Shown: positions 41,633-55,109, numbered from the stretch's first letter. The stretch: 64,000 nucleotides of DNA from Betaproteobacteria bacterium (GCA_016861185.1 BOKW01000005.1:124001-188000); one strand, 5' to 3'. Translations and numbers: made by a program. Notes: generated by a model from the sequence alone, not told the origin.

Positions 41633-42801
41633 CGGCGGCCCGCAGCGCGCGCATCCTGGTCGCGACGGACTCGCTGTCCGACGCGGATCTCGTGCGCAAG
41701 CTGCTGTCGGAGGAGTTCGACAACGTGTCGATTTCGACCGATCCGGACCGCAGCGTCGAGGACTTCGAGCGGCGCAAGCCCGAAGTGCTGGTGCTCGCGT
41801 TCAACACGCTGGAGAAGGCCGAGCGCTACTACCTCGGCCTGTACCGGCGCGGCACGACGGTGCACGCGCTGCCGCACCGGACGGTGATCCTGTGCAACAA
41901 GGACGACGTGCGGCGCGTCTACGAGCTGTGCAAGAAGGAGTACTTCGACGACTACATCCTGTTCTGGCCGATGACGCACGACGCGCCGCGGCTGCCGATG
42001 ACCGTGCACCACGCGCTGCGGCAGATGGCGGCACGCCGGTCGGCGCCCGCGAACACCGCGGAGCTGGCGGCGCAGGCGCGGCGCATCGCCGAGCTGGAGT
42101 CGCAGCTCGAGCAGTACGCCGCGCGCGGCCAGGAGCGCGTCGACGAAGCCAGCCGCTCGCTGCGCGCTGCCGGACAGCACATCGGCGCCGCGCTCGACAG
42201 CTTCGGCCGCCAACTCGTGCAAGGCGACCTGCGCGATCTGGTCGAACTGAAGGACCGCAGCGGCTTCGAGAGCGAGCTGGGACGGTTCAAGGCGCAGCAG
42301 ATCGAGCCCCGCATTCGCGCCGCGGTCGAGGCGGTGGCGCCGGTGCGCCAGTGGGCGGACGGATTCAAGGAGGCGCTCGCGCCGCAGATCGAATCGGCGC
42401 GTTCGCTGAAGGCGCTCGCCGATCAGCATCGCCCGATCGTGCTGATGGTCGACGACGACGAGTTCCAGCACCGCCTGCTCGCGCAGGTGCTGGACTCGAT
42501 GAAACTCGAGCTGATCTTCGCGACCTCCGGCGCGGAGGCGCTCGGCGCGCTGCGCAAGCGGCGCCCCGACCTCGTGCTGATGGACCTCGAGCTGCCCGAC
42601 ATCAGCGGCGTCGAAGTCACGCGCCGCATGAAAGCGGTCGAGCAGTTCGCGGGCATTCCGGTGGTCATGATCACCGGACACAGCGAAAAGCACCTGGTCG
42701 TCGACAGCCTGAAGGCGGGCGCGGCCGACTTCGTCGTCAAACCCTTCGACAAGGCGACGGTCATCGCGAAGGTTGGGAAGCTGCTCGGCGTGGAGGTGTG
42801 A
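41629..42801 (+). CDS. dual-receiver response regulator with coiled-coil linker
   Basis: A 390-residue protein. The C-terminal receiver is complete (PIVLMVDDDEFQHRLL, Asp319 in LVLMDLELPDISG, MITGH, FVVKPFDK). The N-terminal 130 residues look like a second receiver (ARILVATDSLSDADLVRKLLSEEF) but the expected phospho-Asp region reads PEVLVLAFNTLEKAE, so it is probably a pseudo-receiver. A helical linker (150-260, with ELESQLEQYAARGQERVDEA) connects them. There is no output domain. It may act as a phosphate sink, adaptor or phosphatase-like partner of the kinase and the EAL protein. Confidence 0.85.
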   Translation: MTAARSARILVATDSLSDADLVRKLLSEEFDNVSISTDPDRSVEDFERRKPEVLVLAFNTLEKAERYYLGLYRRGTTVHALPHRTVILCNKDDVRRVYELCKKEYFDDYILFWPMTHDAPRLPMTVHHALRQMAARRSAPANTAELAAQARRIAELESQLEQYAARGQERVDEASRSLRAAGQHIGAALDSFGRQLVQGDLRDLVELKDRSGFESELGRFKAQQIEPRIRAAVEAVAPVRQWADGFKEALAPQIESARSLKALADQHRPIVLMVDDDEFQHRLLAQVLDSMKLELIFATSGAEALGALRKRRPDLVLMDLELPDISGVEVTRRMKAVEQFAGIPVVMITGHSEKHLVVDSLKAGAADFVVKPFDKATVIAKVGKLLGVEV

Positions 42802-42933
42802 AATCCCCCGCGCACTGCGCGCGCGCCCCCTTTTCAAAGGGGGCAGGAGTCGTGCTTCTTGTGCGGCCTTCGCCGAAGTTCGACGTCCAGCCCCCTTTCG
42901 TAAAGGGGGCCGGCCGAAGGCCGGGGGGATTTC
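42801..42933. repeat. palindromic repeat family A, copy 5 (two facing units)
   Basis: AAATCCCCCGCGC..CCCCCTTTTCAAAGGGGG, a 47-base spacer, then CCCCCTTTCGTAAAGGGGG..CCGGGGGGATTTC. The two units are mirror images. It fills the convergent gap between the signalling operon and frdB and probably acts as a bidirectional transcription barrier. Confidence 0.85.
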
Positions 42934-43678
42934 ACTCGAACCCCTGCTTGACCATCGCCCGCCGCACGAACGCGATCTGGGTCGCGAGCGGCAGGTTCTT
43001 CGGACAGACGTCGTGGCAGGCGAGCAGCGACATGCAGCCGAACACGCCGTCGTCGTCGCCGACCAGCTCGTAGTAGTCGGCGTCGGTGCGCGCGTCGCGC
43101 GGATCGAGGCGGAAGCGCGCGATCTTGTTCAGTCCCACCGCGCCGACGAAGTCCTCGCGCATGCGCGCGGTGCCGCAGCCGGCCACACAGCAGCCGCATT
43201 CGATGCAGCGGTCCAGCTCGTAGATCTTCTCCGCGAGCTCGGGATCCATGCGTTCCTCGATGCGCGTCAGGTCGACTTCCTGCTCCCTGGCGTGCACCCA
43301 GGTCTGCAGTCGTTCGCTCATCGCGCGCATCCACTTGCCGGTGTTGACCGACAGATCGCCGATCAGCTCGAAAAACGGCAGCGGCGCGAGCGTGATCTCG
43401 GCGCCGAGGTTCTTGGTCAGCGTGCGGCACGCGAGCCCCGGCCGGCCGTCGATCAGCATCGCGCAGGACCCGCAGATGCCGGCGCGGCAGACGAAGTCGA
43501 ACTGCAGCGACGGATCCTGCTTGTCGCGGATCTCGTTCAGCGCGATGAACAGCGTCATGCCGTCGGCCTCTTCCAGTTCGTAGGCCTGCATGCGCGGGAC
43601 GTCGTCCGCTGCCTGCGGGTTGTAGCGGAGGATGTTGAACCGGATCTTCCGGCCGTTCGCGTGCGGGCTCGTGCTCAT
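42932..43678 (-). CDS. frdB: fumarate reductase iron-sulfur subunit FrdB
   Basis: A 248-residue subunit carrying three cluster sites: [2Fe-2S] CRAGICGSC..C (C64, C69, C72, C84), [4Fe-4S] CIECGCCVAGC (C158, C161, C164, C168) and [3Fe-4S]/tricluster CMSLLACHDVCPKNLP (C215, C221, C225). It carries electrons between the flavoprotein and the cytochrome b. It is the last gene of frdCAB, 31 bases after frdA. Confidence 0.94.
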   Translation of the reverse strand: MSTSPHANGRKIRFNILRYNPQAADDVPRMQAYELEEADGMTLFIALNEIRDKQDPSLQFDFVCRAGICGSCAMLIDGRPGLACRTLTKNLGAEITLAPLPFFELIGDLSVNTGKWMRAMSERLQTWVHAREQEVDLTRIEERMDPELAEKIYELDRCIECGCCVAGCGTARMREDFVGAVGLNKIARFRLDPRDARTDADYYELVGDDDGVFGCMSLLACHDVCPKNLPLATQIAFVRRAMVKQGFE

Positions 43679-43709
43679 GGATCGCTGGTGCAGACGGGCT
43701 GTACTTTCC

Positions 43710-45716
43710 TCATTCGTTTTCGAGCACGAAGACCGGCTCGGCCGGCTCGAACGGCTCGTCGATGCGCTCGTTGCGGCCGCGCAGCCGCGCCGGCAGCAGG
43801 TGCTCGAACGGCAGCAGCGCCGCCTGCAGCGCAAAGCGCTCGCCCGCGTACTGCTTCCTGATCGCTTCGACCTCCGCCAGCCGCGCCGCGGTGTCGGGAT
43901 GGTCGATGTAGTCCTTCGCGCCGTAGCCGCGCCAGCCCGGCGGCAGCTCCATCTTCTTCACGTCGAGCGGCTCGTAGGCGAGCGTGGGCAGCGTGTCGGA
44001 TTCGTTCTTCCAGGTCGCCAGCGTGCGCTTGAGCCATTCGGCGTCGTTGCGGCGCGGGTAGTCGTGGCGGAAGTGCGCGCCGCGGCTTTCGGTGCGCACG
44101 AGCGCGCCATAGGCGATCGTCAGCGCGAGCTTGAGCATCTTCTGCGTGCGGTACGCGGTCACGAGCTCCGGATTGGCGCCGGCCGCCTTGTACGGCACGC
44201 CGATGTTGCGGCTGCGCACGAGCAGCTGCTGCAGCGTCTCGACCGCCTGCTGCAGGTTTTCTCCCTTGCGGAAGATGCCGACCTTGTCGGTCATCAGCGT
44301 CTGCATCTCGGCCTTCAGCACCGACGCGCTTTCGCCGCCTTTGCCGCTCAACAGGGCATCGAGCTTCGCGCGCTCGCGCTCGACCGCCTCGCGCACCAGG
44401 CCGAGCGGGATGTTCAGGTCCTCGCGGTCGCAGAAGTCGGCGATGAATTCGCCGACGATCATGCCGGCGACCACCGTCTCCGCGACCGAATTGCCGCCGA
44501 GCCGGTTGAAGCCGTGCATGTCCCAGCACGCGGCTTCGCCGGCGGCGAACAGCCCCTTCAGCGTCGGGCTTTCGCCGGTGGGCCTCGTGCGCACGCCGCC
44601 CATCGTGTAGTGCTGCGCCGGCCGCACCGGAATCATGTCGCGCACCGGGTCGACGCCGAGGAAGTAATGGCAGATGTCGTAGACCTCGCGCAGGTTGTGC
44701 TTGATGTGGTGTTCGCCGAGCAGCGTGATGTCGAGCCACAGGTGATCGCCGAAGCGCGACTTCACGCCCTTGCCGCGCGCGATGTGCTCCTCCATCCGGC
44801 GGCTGACGACGTCGCGCGACGCCAGCTCCTTCTTCTCCGGCTCGTAGTCCGGCATGAAGCGATGCCCGTCGGCGTCCTTCAGCAGTCCGCCGTCGCCGCG
44901 GCAACCTTCGGTCACGAGGATGCCCGCCGGGAAAATGCCGGTCGGATGAAACTGCACTGCCTCCATGTTGCCGAGCGCGGCCACCCCTGTTTCGAGCGCG
45001 AGCGCGTGGCCGATGCCCTCGCAGATCACCGCGTTGGTCGTCACGCGATACAGCCGGCCGGCGCCGCCGGTGGCGATCGCGGTCGCCTTCGCGACGTAAG
45101 CGGCGAGTTCGCCGGTGATCAGGTTGCGCACGACCGCGCCGTAGCAGCGGCTCCCGTCGTGGATTAGCGCGAGCGCCTCGGTGCGTTCGTGCACGGGGAC
45201 GCCGTTGCCGATCGCCTGGTCGCCGACCGCCTGCAGCATCGCGTGGCCGGTGCCGTCGGACACGTAGCAGGTGCGCCATTTTTTGGTGCCGCCGAAGTCG
45301 CGCTGCGCGACCAGGCCGTGCGCCGCGTCGCGTTCGGTGATGGTGACCTTCTGGCCGTTGATGATCACCGTGCGATCGCCCTTGCGGATGCGGCTCCACG
45401 GCACGCCCCAGGCGGCCAGCTCCCGCACCGCCTTCGGCGCGGTGTTGACGAACATCCGCACTACTTCCTGATCGGCGCCCCAGTCCGAGCCGCGCACCGT
45501 GTCCTCGAAGTGCACGTCCTCGTTGTCGCCCTGCCCCTTGATCACGTTGCCGAGCGAAGCCTGCATTCCGCCTTGCGCGGCCTTGCTATGCGAGCGCTTG
45601 GGCGGCACCAGCGACAGCACGAGCGCGTCGTGTCCGCGCCGCCTCGCCGCGATCGCCAGCCTCAATCCGGCGAGTCCGCCGCCGATCACGAGCACGTCGG
45701 TGTAGATCACTTTCAT
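43710..45716 (-). CDS. frdA: fumarate reductase flavoprotein subunit FrdA
   Basis: A 668-residue flavoprotein. N-terminal FAD motif [28 protein letters not shown] holds His43, the covalent FAD attachment site; [13 protein letters not shown] and [13 protein letters not shown] contain catalytic-site residues. The length and sequence fit the Wolinella-type enzyme. It reduces fumarate with menaquinol (or oxidises succinate). The ATG overlaps the frdC stop (ATGA). Confidence 0.95.
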   Translation of the reverse strand: MKVIYTDVLVIGGGLAGLRLAIAARRRGHDALVLSLVPPKRSHSKAAQGGMQASLGNVIKGQGDNEDVHFEDTVRGSDWGADQEVVRMFVNTAPKAVRELAAWGVPWSRIRKGDRTVIINGQKVTITERDAAHGLVAQRDFGGTKKWRTCYVSDGTGHAMLQAVGDQAIGNGVPVHERTEALALIHDGSRCYGAVVRNLITGELAAYVAKATAIATGGAGRLYRVTTNAVICEGIGHALALETGVAALGNMEAVQFHPTGIFPAGILVTEGCRGDGGLLKDADGHRFMPDYEPEKKELASRDVVSRRMEEHIARGKGVKSRFGDHLWLDITLLGEHHIKHNLREVYDICHYFLGVDPVRDMIPVRPAQHYTMGGVRTRPTGESPTLKGLFAAGEAACWDMHGFNRLGGNSVAETVVAGMIVGEFIADFCDREDLNIPLGLVREAVERERAKLDALLSGKGGESASVLKAEMQTLMTDKVGIFRKGENLQQAVETLQQLLVRSRNIGVPYKAAGANPELVTAYRTQKMLKLALTIAYGALVRTESRGAHFRHDYPRRNDAEWLKRTLATWKNESDTLPTLAYEPLDVKKMELPPGWRGYGAKDYIDHPDTAARLAEVEAIRKQYAGERFALQAALLPFEHLLPARLRGRNERIDEPFEPAEPVFVLENE

Positions 45717-46480
45717 TTGGGCGCCTGCTGCCAGGTGGGCACGTAGGGCTGTCCGGCCATCGCGCGATGCTCGTAGCCGATCTTCATGTACGCGGCGAGC
45801 GTGACGAGCCCCAGCACGAGGAAGAAGGCGGTCAGCGCCCACTTGGCGAACTGCAACCTGCGCCGGCCCTGCGCCGGATCGTCGCCCTGCAACCAGCCCC
45901 ACTTCACCGCGAGCCGGTACAGGCCGATGCCGCCGTGCAGTTCGACGGCGAACAGCATCACCAGATACAGAGGCCACCAGCGGCCGGTCCACACGCGGTC
46001 GGCGGATTCATAGGGACCGATCAGTCCGGGATGCATCAGCATCTGGTACAGGTGCACCGACGCGAGGAAGAACAGCATGAAGCCGGTGATCGCCTGGATC
46101 CACCACAGCGTCGTGTCGCCGTGGCCGAGCATCGCGCGGTGCGCGGCGAAGGTGCGCCACTGCCGGTAGTTCGCCGGGAACTTGCGCATCGCGAGGAAAG
46201 CGTGCAGCACGACAAGCAGCAGCACGCCCGCGACGATCACCGAAACGATGCCCGGGTAGGAGCGGCCGAAGAAGAAGTAGCCCTCGAAGAGCTTCGTGAT
46301 CGTCCACATGAAGTCCTTGCTGATGAGGATGGACGACACGAAGAACATGTGGCCCCACATGAACAGCCCCAGCAGCAGGCCGCTCGCGCTCTGCGCGAAG
46401 TCCATGCGCGCCGGCCAGCGGCTCTTGCGCGGACGGTCGGCGAGGCCGACGCCGGCCGCGAGATCGACTCGGGTATTCAT
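45713..46480 (-). CDS. frdC: fumarate reductase cytochrome b subunit FrdC (dihaem, type B)
   Basis: A 255-residue membrane protein with five hydrophobic segments and His residues positioned for two haems ([64 protein letters not shown]). One large cytochrome subunit, with gene order C-A-B, marks the Wolinella succinogenes type rather than SdhC/SdhD of aerobic complex II. An FNR-type box lies 60 bases upstream. ATG 46480 was preferred to an ATG eight codons earlier. Confidence 0.92.
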   Translation of the reverse strand: MNTRVDLAAGVGLADRPRKSRWPARMDFAQSASGLLLGLFMWGHMFFVSSILISKDFMWTITKLFEGYFFFGRSYPGIVSVIVAGVLLLVVLHAFLAMRKFPANYRQWRTFAAHRAMLGHGDTTLWWIQAITGFMLFFLASVHLYQMLMHPGLIGPYESADRVWTGRWWPLYLVMLFAVELHGGIGLYRLAVKWGWLQGDDPAQGRRRLQFAKWALTAFFLVLGLVTLAAYMKIGYEHRAMAGQPYVPTWQQAPK

Positions 46481-46539
46481 GCTTGCCTGCTCGTTCCGCT
46501 GCAACGCTGCGCAGTGTCGCCCGAGCGAGTTCCGCGGAC

Positions 46540-46553
46540 TTGACAGCGGTCAA
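46540..46553 (-). promoter_or_regulatory. FNR/ANR-type box upstream of frdC
   Basis: TTGAC-AGCG-GTCAA, a perfect dyad, 60 bases before the frdC ATG, in the 248-base divergent promoter region. Confidence 0.65.
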
Positions 46554-46618
46554 GTCGATCCGGATCGCGCGGCGGTTCTTGTTGCGCAATGCGGCACGCG
46601 TCACGCATGCCGGAGTGC

Positions 46619-46632
46619 TTGATCGCGGTCAA
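46619..46632 (+). promoter_or_regulatory. FNR/ANR-type box upstream of the nfn fusion
   Basis: TTGAT-CGCG-GTCAA, one base from a perfect dyad, about 97 bases before the NfnAB-fusion ATG. It is the second box in the frd/nfn intergenic region. Confidence 0.6.
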
Positions 46633-46728
46633 CGGTGCGCGGCGGCCGGATGCGAGCATCCGATTCGTGGTCGCCGCGAACGAAACATATGTCGATGGCG
46701 GCCCGTTCGATCCTTCGACGGACGCACT

Positions 46729-49068
46729 ATGTATCGGATCCTCAGGCGGGAAGCTTTTTCCGACACGACCTTCCTGTGGGAAGTGGAGGCACCCGACGTC
46801 GCGCGCGCCGCCGAGCCGGGACACTTCGTGATGCTTCGCCTGCACGAAGGCAGCGAGCGCATCCCGCTGACGGTCGCCGACTACGACCGCGACCGCGGCA
46901 CCGTCACGCTGGTGATCCAGGCGCTCGGCAAGACCACGCTCGAGATGCGGGATCACTACAAGGCGGGCGACGGTTTCGCCGACTTCGTCGGTCCGCTCGG
47001 GCTGCCGCAGCACGTGAGCCGGACGGGGCACGTCGTGCTGGTCGGCGGCGGGCTCGGCGTGGCGCCCGTGTATCCGCAGCTGCGCGCGTTCAAGGCGGCC
47101 GGCAACCGCACGACCGGGATCATCGGCTTCCGCACCAAGGACCTCGTCTTCTGGGAAGACAAGTTCGGCGCGTACTGCGACGAGCTGATCGTCTGCACCG
47201 ACGACGGCAGCTACGGCAAGCCGGGTTTCGTCACCGCCGCGCTGAAGGAAGTGCTCGAGCGCGACAAACCCGACCTGGTGATCGCGATCGGCCCGCTGCC
47301 GATGATGAACGCCTGCGTCGAGACGACGCGGCCGTTCGGCGTGAAGACGATGGTGTCGCTGAACGCGATCATGGTCGACGGCACCGGCATGTGCGGCTCG
47401 TGCCGCGTGACGGTCGGCAACGAGATCAAGTTCGCGTGCGTCGACGGCCCCGACTTCGACGGCCATCAGGTCGACTTCAAGGAGCTGATGCTGCGGCAGA
47501 AGCGCTTCAAGGGCGAAGAAGCCGCGGCGAACAACGACTACGCGCACGTCTGTCAGGTCGAGAAGGTCCTGTTCGAGCAGAACAAGACCAACTACAAGAA
47601 GTACAAGGACGTCGCCCCGCACGCGACCAGGATGCCCGAGCGCGATCCGCTCGAGCGCTCGCGCAACTTCAAGGAAGTGAACCTCGGCTATTCGATGGCC
47701 GACGCGCTCGCGGAAGCCGAGCGCTGCATCATGTGCAGCAAGCCGGCGTGCATCGAAGGCTGCCCGGTGTCGATCGACATTCCGCGCTTCATCAAGCACC
47801 TGCTGGTGCGCGATCTGGACGGCGCGCTCGCGGTGATCAACGAATCGAACCTGCTGCCGTCGATCTGCGGGCGTGTGTGTCCGCAGGAATCGCAGTGCGA
47901 AGCGCAATGCATCGTCGGGCGCAAGCTCGAGTCCGTGGCGATCGGGCGGCTCGAGCGCTTCGTCGGCGACAACGCGAAGCCCCGCGCTGCCGCGCCGCCG
48001 CGCTTCGACAGGAAGCTCGGAAGCGTGGCCGTGGTCGGCTCGGGGCCGTCCGGGCTCGCGGTCGCCGCGGACCTCGTCCGCTACGGTTGCGACGTCACCG
48101 TCTACGAAGCGCTGCACGTCGTCGGCGGCGTGCTCCAGTACGGCATCCCGTCGTTCCGCCTGCCGCGCGAGATCATCGCGCGCGAAGTCGATGCGCTGAA
48201 GGCGCTCGGCGTGAAGTTCGAGACGAACAAGGTGATCGGCAAGACCTTCTCGATCCCGCAACTGCTGGGCGAGATGGGTTTCGACGCGGTGTTCGTCGGC
48301 GCCGGCGCGGGCGCTCCGGCCTTCCTCGGCATCCCCGGCGAGTTCGCGGGGCAGGTCTACTCGGCCAACGAGTTCCTGACGCGCGTGAACCTGATGGGCG
48401 GCGACAAGTTTCCGTATCTGGACACGCCGATCACGCTCGGCAAGAGCGTGATCGTGATCGGCGCCGGCAACACCGCGATGGACTGCCTGCGCGTGGCCAA
48501 GCGGCTCGGCACGCCGACGGTGCGCTGCGTGTACCGCCGCTCGGAGGCCGAGGCGCCGGCGCGCGTCGAGGAACTGCGGCACGCGAAGGAGGAAGGCATC
48601 GAGTTCTTCTTCCTGCACGGTCCCGTCGAGATCCTGGTCGATGCCGAAGGCAACGTGCGCGGCATGAAGGTGCAGAAGATGGCGCTCGGCGAACCCGACG
48701 ACAAAGGCCGCCGCAAGCCGGTGCCGCTCGACGAGTTCGTCGAGCTGGAGTGCGACACGGTGATCTACGCGCTCGGCACCAAGGCCAATCCGATCGTCAC
48801 CAAGTCGACGCCGGGGCTCGAGCTCAACAAATGGGGCTACATCGTCGCCGACGAGTACACGCAGGCGACCAGCGTGCCCGGCGTCTTCGCCGGCGGCGAC
48901 ATCGTCACCGGCGGCGCCACCGTGATCCTCGCGATGGGCGCAGGCCGCCGCGCCGCGCGCGCGATCGGCGCGTATCTCGCGAGCGGCAAGACCCAATGGC
49001 CGATCACGCAGGCGGATGCCGAGGCCTTCGTGCCGCCGGCGCCGGTTGCGGCCGAGGCCGAACGATGA
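46729..49068 (+). CDS. NfnA-NfnB fusion: ferredoxin-NADP(+)/NADH transhydrogenase-like flavoprotein
   Basis: A 779-residue fusion of two proteins that are separate in NfnAB. Residues 1-290 are NfnA-like: FAD/NAD-binding (GHVVLVGGGLGVAPVYPQL) and a [2Fe-2S] site (MCGSCRVTVGNEIKFAC, C222/C225). Residues 300-775 are NfnB/GltD-like: two [4Fe-4S] sites (CIMCSKPACIEGCP; CGRVCPQESQCEAQC), FAD motif VAVVGSGPSGLAVA near 433 and NADPH motif VIVIGAGNTAMD near 576. NfnAB bifurcates electrons between NADPH, NAD and ferredoxin. Next to PFOR and ferredoxin this role is plausible; the single-chain form could also be a simpler NADPH:acceptor enzyme or a sulfide dehydrogenase. It heads the PFOR gene cluster. 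Confidence 0.85.
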   Translation: MYRILRREAFSDTTFLWEVEAPDVARAAEPGHFVMLRLHEGSERIPLTVADYDRDRGTVTLVIQALGKTTLEMRDHYKAGDGFADFVGPLGLPQHVSRTGHVVLVGGGLGVAPVYPQLRAFKAAGNRTTGIIGFRTKDLVFWEDKFGAYCDELIVCTDDGSYGKPGFVTAALKEVLERDKPDLVIAIGPLPMMNACVETTRPFGVKTMVSLNAIMVDGTGMCGSCRVTVGNEIKFACVDGPDFDGHQVDFKELMLRQKRFKGEEAAANNDYAHVCQVEKVLFEQNKTNYKKYKDVAPHATRMPERDPLERSRNFKEVNLGYSMADALAEAERCIMCSKPACIEGCPVSIDIPRFIKHLLVRDLDGALAVINESNLLPSICGRVCPQESQCEAQCIVGRKLESVAIGRLERFVGDNAKPRAAAPPRFDRKLGSVAVVGSGPSGLAVAADLVRYGCDVTVYEALHVVGGVLQYGIPSFRLPREIIAREVDALKALGVKFETNKVIGKTFSIPQLLGEMGFDAVFVGAGAGAPAFLGIPGEFAGQVYSANEFLTRVNLMGGDKFPYLDTPITLGKSVIVIGAGNTAMDCLRVAKRLGTPTVRCVYRRSEAEAPARVEELRHAKEEGIEFFFLHGPVEILVDAEGNVRGMKVQKMALGEPDDKGRRKPVPLDEFVELECDTVIYALGTKANPIVTKSTPGLELNKWGYIVADEYTQATSVPGVFAGGDIVTGGATVILAMGAGRRAARAIGAYLASGKTQWPITQADAEAFVPPAPVAAEAER

Positions 49069-49077
49069 AAGACCGCT

Positions 49078-49144
49078 TGCACCACAGAGGCACGAAGACA
49101 CAGAGGAAGACGTACTTGTTCTTCTCCGTGCCGCTGTGGTGAAT
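49078..49144. repeat. inverted repeat family B, copy 5
   Basis: GCACCACAGAGGCACGAAGACACAGAG on the left, TTCTCCGTGCCGCTGTGGTGAAT on the right, between the nfn fusion and the rubrerythrin-like gene within an apparent operon. Confidence 0.75.
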
Positions 49145-49171
49145 ATCCGGCCCCCGAATGAGGACCTGTCC

Positions 49172-49807
49172 ATGAGCATCTGCCCCCGCTGCAAGCGCCC
49201 GCTCGAAGACGACGAGCCGTACATCTGCTGCGCCGGAGTGGAACTGCGCTGGCGCTGCGCCGAGTGCGGCAAGGTCAGCGAAGGCTTCGCGTTTCCGTAC
49301 GGCATGTGCCCGCACTGCAAGGGCAGGCTCGAACTGCTCGAGCGCGGACCGGTCGACGACGCACGCGCGCTCGAGGCCGTCCGCAAGGCCTTCGAGATTG
49401 AGTTGGGCGGACACGCGTTCTACGAACGCGCCGCGCGCGACGCGGCCGATCCGGTGCTGCGCGAGCTGTTCGGCCGCTTCGCGGCGATGGAACGCGAGCA
49501 CATGGCCACGCTGTCGAGGCGCTACCACGCGGAACTGCCGCCGCCGTCGGCCGACTTCCAGCTCGACCGCGCCGCGATCTTCGCCGGCGTCGATCGCAAG
49601 CCCGAGGATCCGGCCAACCTCTTCCGCATCGCGATCGCCTTCGAGCAGCGCGCGGTCGACTTCTTCACGCGCGAAGCCGACGCCGCACCGGCGGGCTCGG
49701 TCGAACGCGAGCTGTACAAGGAGCTCGCGGCCGAGGAACGCGAGCACGTTGCGCTGCTGACGACCGAATTCCGCCGCTGGGAAGCCGGCAAGGCCGGCAT
49801 CCTGTAA
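49172..49807 (+). CDS. rubrerythrin-like protein with N-terminal zinc-ribbon/rubredoxin motifs
   Basis: A 211-residue protein. Residues 1-55 hold paired CxxC motifs (CPRC, CAEC, CPHC) of rubredoxin/zinc-ribbon type; residues 62-205 are a ferritin-like diiron bundle with Glu/His ligands in EIELGGHAFYERAA, MEREHMATL, AFEQRAVDFFTREA and EEREHVALL. The Cys part comes first, opposite to classic rubrerythrin, so it resembles reverse rubrerythrins, which reduce H2O2 in anaerobes. Its place between nfn and nifJ suggests it protects the oxygen-sensitive PFOR system. Confidence 0.82.
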   Translation: MSICPRCKRPLEDDEPYICCAGVELRWRCAECGKVSEGFAFPYGMCPHCKGRLELLERGPVDDARALEAVRKAFEIELGGHAFYERAARDAADPVLRELFGRFAAMEREHMATLSRRYHAELPPPSADFQLDRAAIFAGVDRKPEDPANLFRIAIAFEQRAVDFFTREADAAPAGSVERELYKELAAEEREHVALLTTEFRRWEAGKAGIL

Positions 49808-49824
49808 CCCACGGACCTGCAACC

Positions 49825-53462
<3,638 letters not shown>

Positions 53463-53466
<4 letters not shown>

Positions 53467-54470
53467 GCGTCGATCTGCGCACCTCGTATCTCGGCCTCGC
53501 GCTCGCGCATCCGATCGTCGCGTCGGCTTCGCCGCTGACCGGCTCGATCGACAGCCTCAAGCGCCTGCAGGACGCGGGCATCGCCGCGGTGGTCCTGCCT
53601 TCGCTGTTCGAGGAGCAGATCGAGCACGAAGAGATGGCCACGCACGACCTGATGCTGTACGGCGCCGAGCTTTCGCCCGAGGCGCGCGGCTTTTTCCCCG
53701 AGCCGCGGCAGTACCGCACGGGTCCGGATCGGTATCTGAAGCTGATCGAAGACGCCAAGCGCACGCTGTCGGTGCCGGTGATCGCGAGCCTGAACGGCCA
53801 TACGCCGGGCGGCTGGACCGGCATCGCGAAGCGTTTCGAGCAGGCCGGCGCCGACGCGATCGAGCTGAACGTGTATTTCCTCGCCGCCGCCCCGGAAGAC
53901 ACGAGCGCCGCGGTCGAGGCGCGTTACATCGAGCTGGTCGAATCGGTGACGCGGCAGGTGTCGATTCCGGTCGCGGTGAAGGTGTCGCCGTACTTCAGCG
54001 CAATGGCCAACATGGCCGTGCGGCTGTCGCGCGCGGGCGCGCGCGGACTCGTGCTGTTCAACCGCTTCCTGCAGCCCGACATCCTGCTCGACGAGCTGGC
54101 GGTCGCGCCGCATCTGGTGCTGTCGACGTCCGACGAGCTGCGGCTTGCGCTGCGCTGGATCGCGATCCTGCGCGGGCGGATCGACGCCAGCCTCGCCGCG
54201 ACCGGCGGCGCGCACACGGCCGACGACGTGCTGAAGCTTCTGCTCGCCGGCGCCGATTGCGTGATGGTCGCGAGCTGCCTGCTGCGCAACGGTACCGCGT
54301 ATGCGGGCAAGCTCGTCCGCGGCGTTCAGGCGTGGATGGTCGAACGCGAGTACGAGTCGGTCGCGCAGATGAAGGGGTCGCTGTCGCAGCAGTCCTGTCC
54401 CGATCCAGACGCTTTCGAGCGCGCCAACTACATGAAGGCGCTCACCTCGTACACCAGCGCGTTCGTCTAG
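53463..54470 (+). CDS. dihydroorotate dehydrogenase-like flavoprotein
   Basis: A 335-residue TIM-barrel FMN protein related to PyrD: DLRTSYLGLALAHPIVASASPLTGS, DAIELNVYF, VAVKVSPYFSAMANMAVRLSRAGARGLVLFNRF, and the C-terminal phosphate-binding ATGGAHTADDVLKLLLAGADCVMVAS. The usual LNxSCPN motif of DHODH reads ELNVYFLAA, so it is unlikely to be the pyrimidine enzyme. Proteins of this type are often linked with PFOR and NfnAB and are thought to be redox partners. Coupled to nifJ through ATGA. Confidence 0.82.
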
Positions 54471-54496
54471 CCGCGCACGACTTCCAGGAGACTCCC

Positions 54497-54742
54497 ATGG
54501 CATTGATGATCAACGACGACTGCACGGCCTGCGACGCCTGCGTGGAACCCTGCCCGAACCAGGCGATCACGGCGGGTTCGCCGATCTACGTGATCGACCC
54601 GGCGAAGTGCACCGAATGCGTCGGCGCGCACGACACGCCGCAATGCGTCGACGTTTGCCCGGCCGACTGCATCGTTCCCGATCCGAACCACAAGGAGTCG
54701 CGCGAAGAGCTGCAGGCCAAGTACGAGCGCCTGCACGGCTGA
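54497..54742 (+). CDS. 2[4Fe-4S] ferredoxin (YfhL type)
   Basis: An 81-residue bacterial ferredoxin with cluster I motif CTACDACVEPC and cluster II motif CTECVGAHDTPQCVDVC, the longer spacing that marks the YfhL/AlvinFdx subgroup of low-potential ferredoxins. It is preceded by AGGAG and encoded 26 bases after the DHOD-like gene, so a natural electron partner for PFOR. A perfect 7-bp hairpin (GCACGGC-TGAA-GCCGTGC, 54733-54750) wraps its stop codon. Confidence 0.95.
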   Translation: MALMINDDCTACDACVEPCPNQAITAGSPIYVIDPAKCTECVGAHDTPQCVDVCPADCIVPDPNHKESREELQAKYERLHG

Positions 54743-55109
54743 AGCCGTGCGTGTCGTCGCCGCGGCCGCGAATCGCGCGGCTGGCCTGTCTTTCGGCGTC
54801 AATCTCCATCTTCGCACCGGTGCCTTCCGCGTCGAGCGGCAGCGCGACGGCTCGCATTCACGCGAAGATCAAACAAGGCCCGCGCGCGTCGGCGGCGATT
54901 GACGATGGTCAACGTGGGCGACAGCCGCAACGCCTACGTTACCGCCCTGAGGAAACGGCGCGCGCGATGACGAACCGCGCGATGCGAACCGGTACGACGG
55001 CGACACACGACGAGCGATCCATGTCCGATCGGCAGACCAGGGGGAGACCCGAGGCGCCTCGTGCGGACCCGGTGCTGCGCGCGAACGCGGCACCGGGGCG
55101 GAGGCCACG
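54743..55109. other. promoter region of the nuo operon
   Basis: 367 bases without a gene. It contains an FNR-type box at 54899 and a GC-rich stretch; the reading frames present are not gene-like. No clear sigma-70 promoter was recognised. Confidence 0.55.
54899..54912 (+). promoter_or_regulatory. FNR/ANR-type box upstream of nuoA
   Basis: TTGAC-GATG-GTCAA, a perfect dyad, 197 bases before the nuoA ATG. Confidence 0.5.

Noticed and set aside
42932-46480. Assignment as succinate dehydrogenase sdhCDAB
   Set aside because: There is a single large dihaem cytochrome with order C-A-B, no SdhD, and a Wolinella-like FrdA. The reaction direction in vivo remains unproven.
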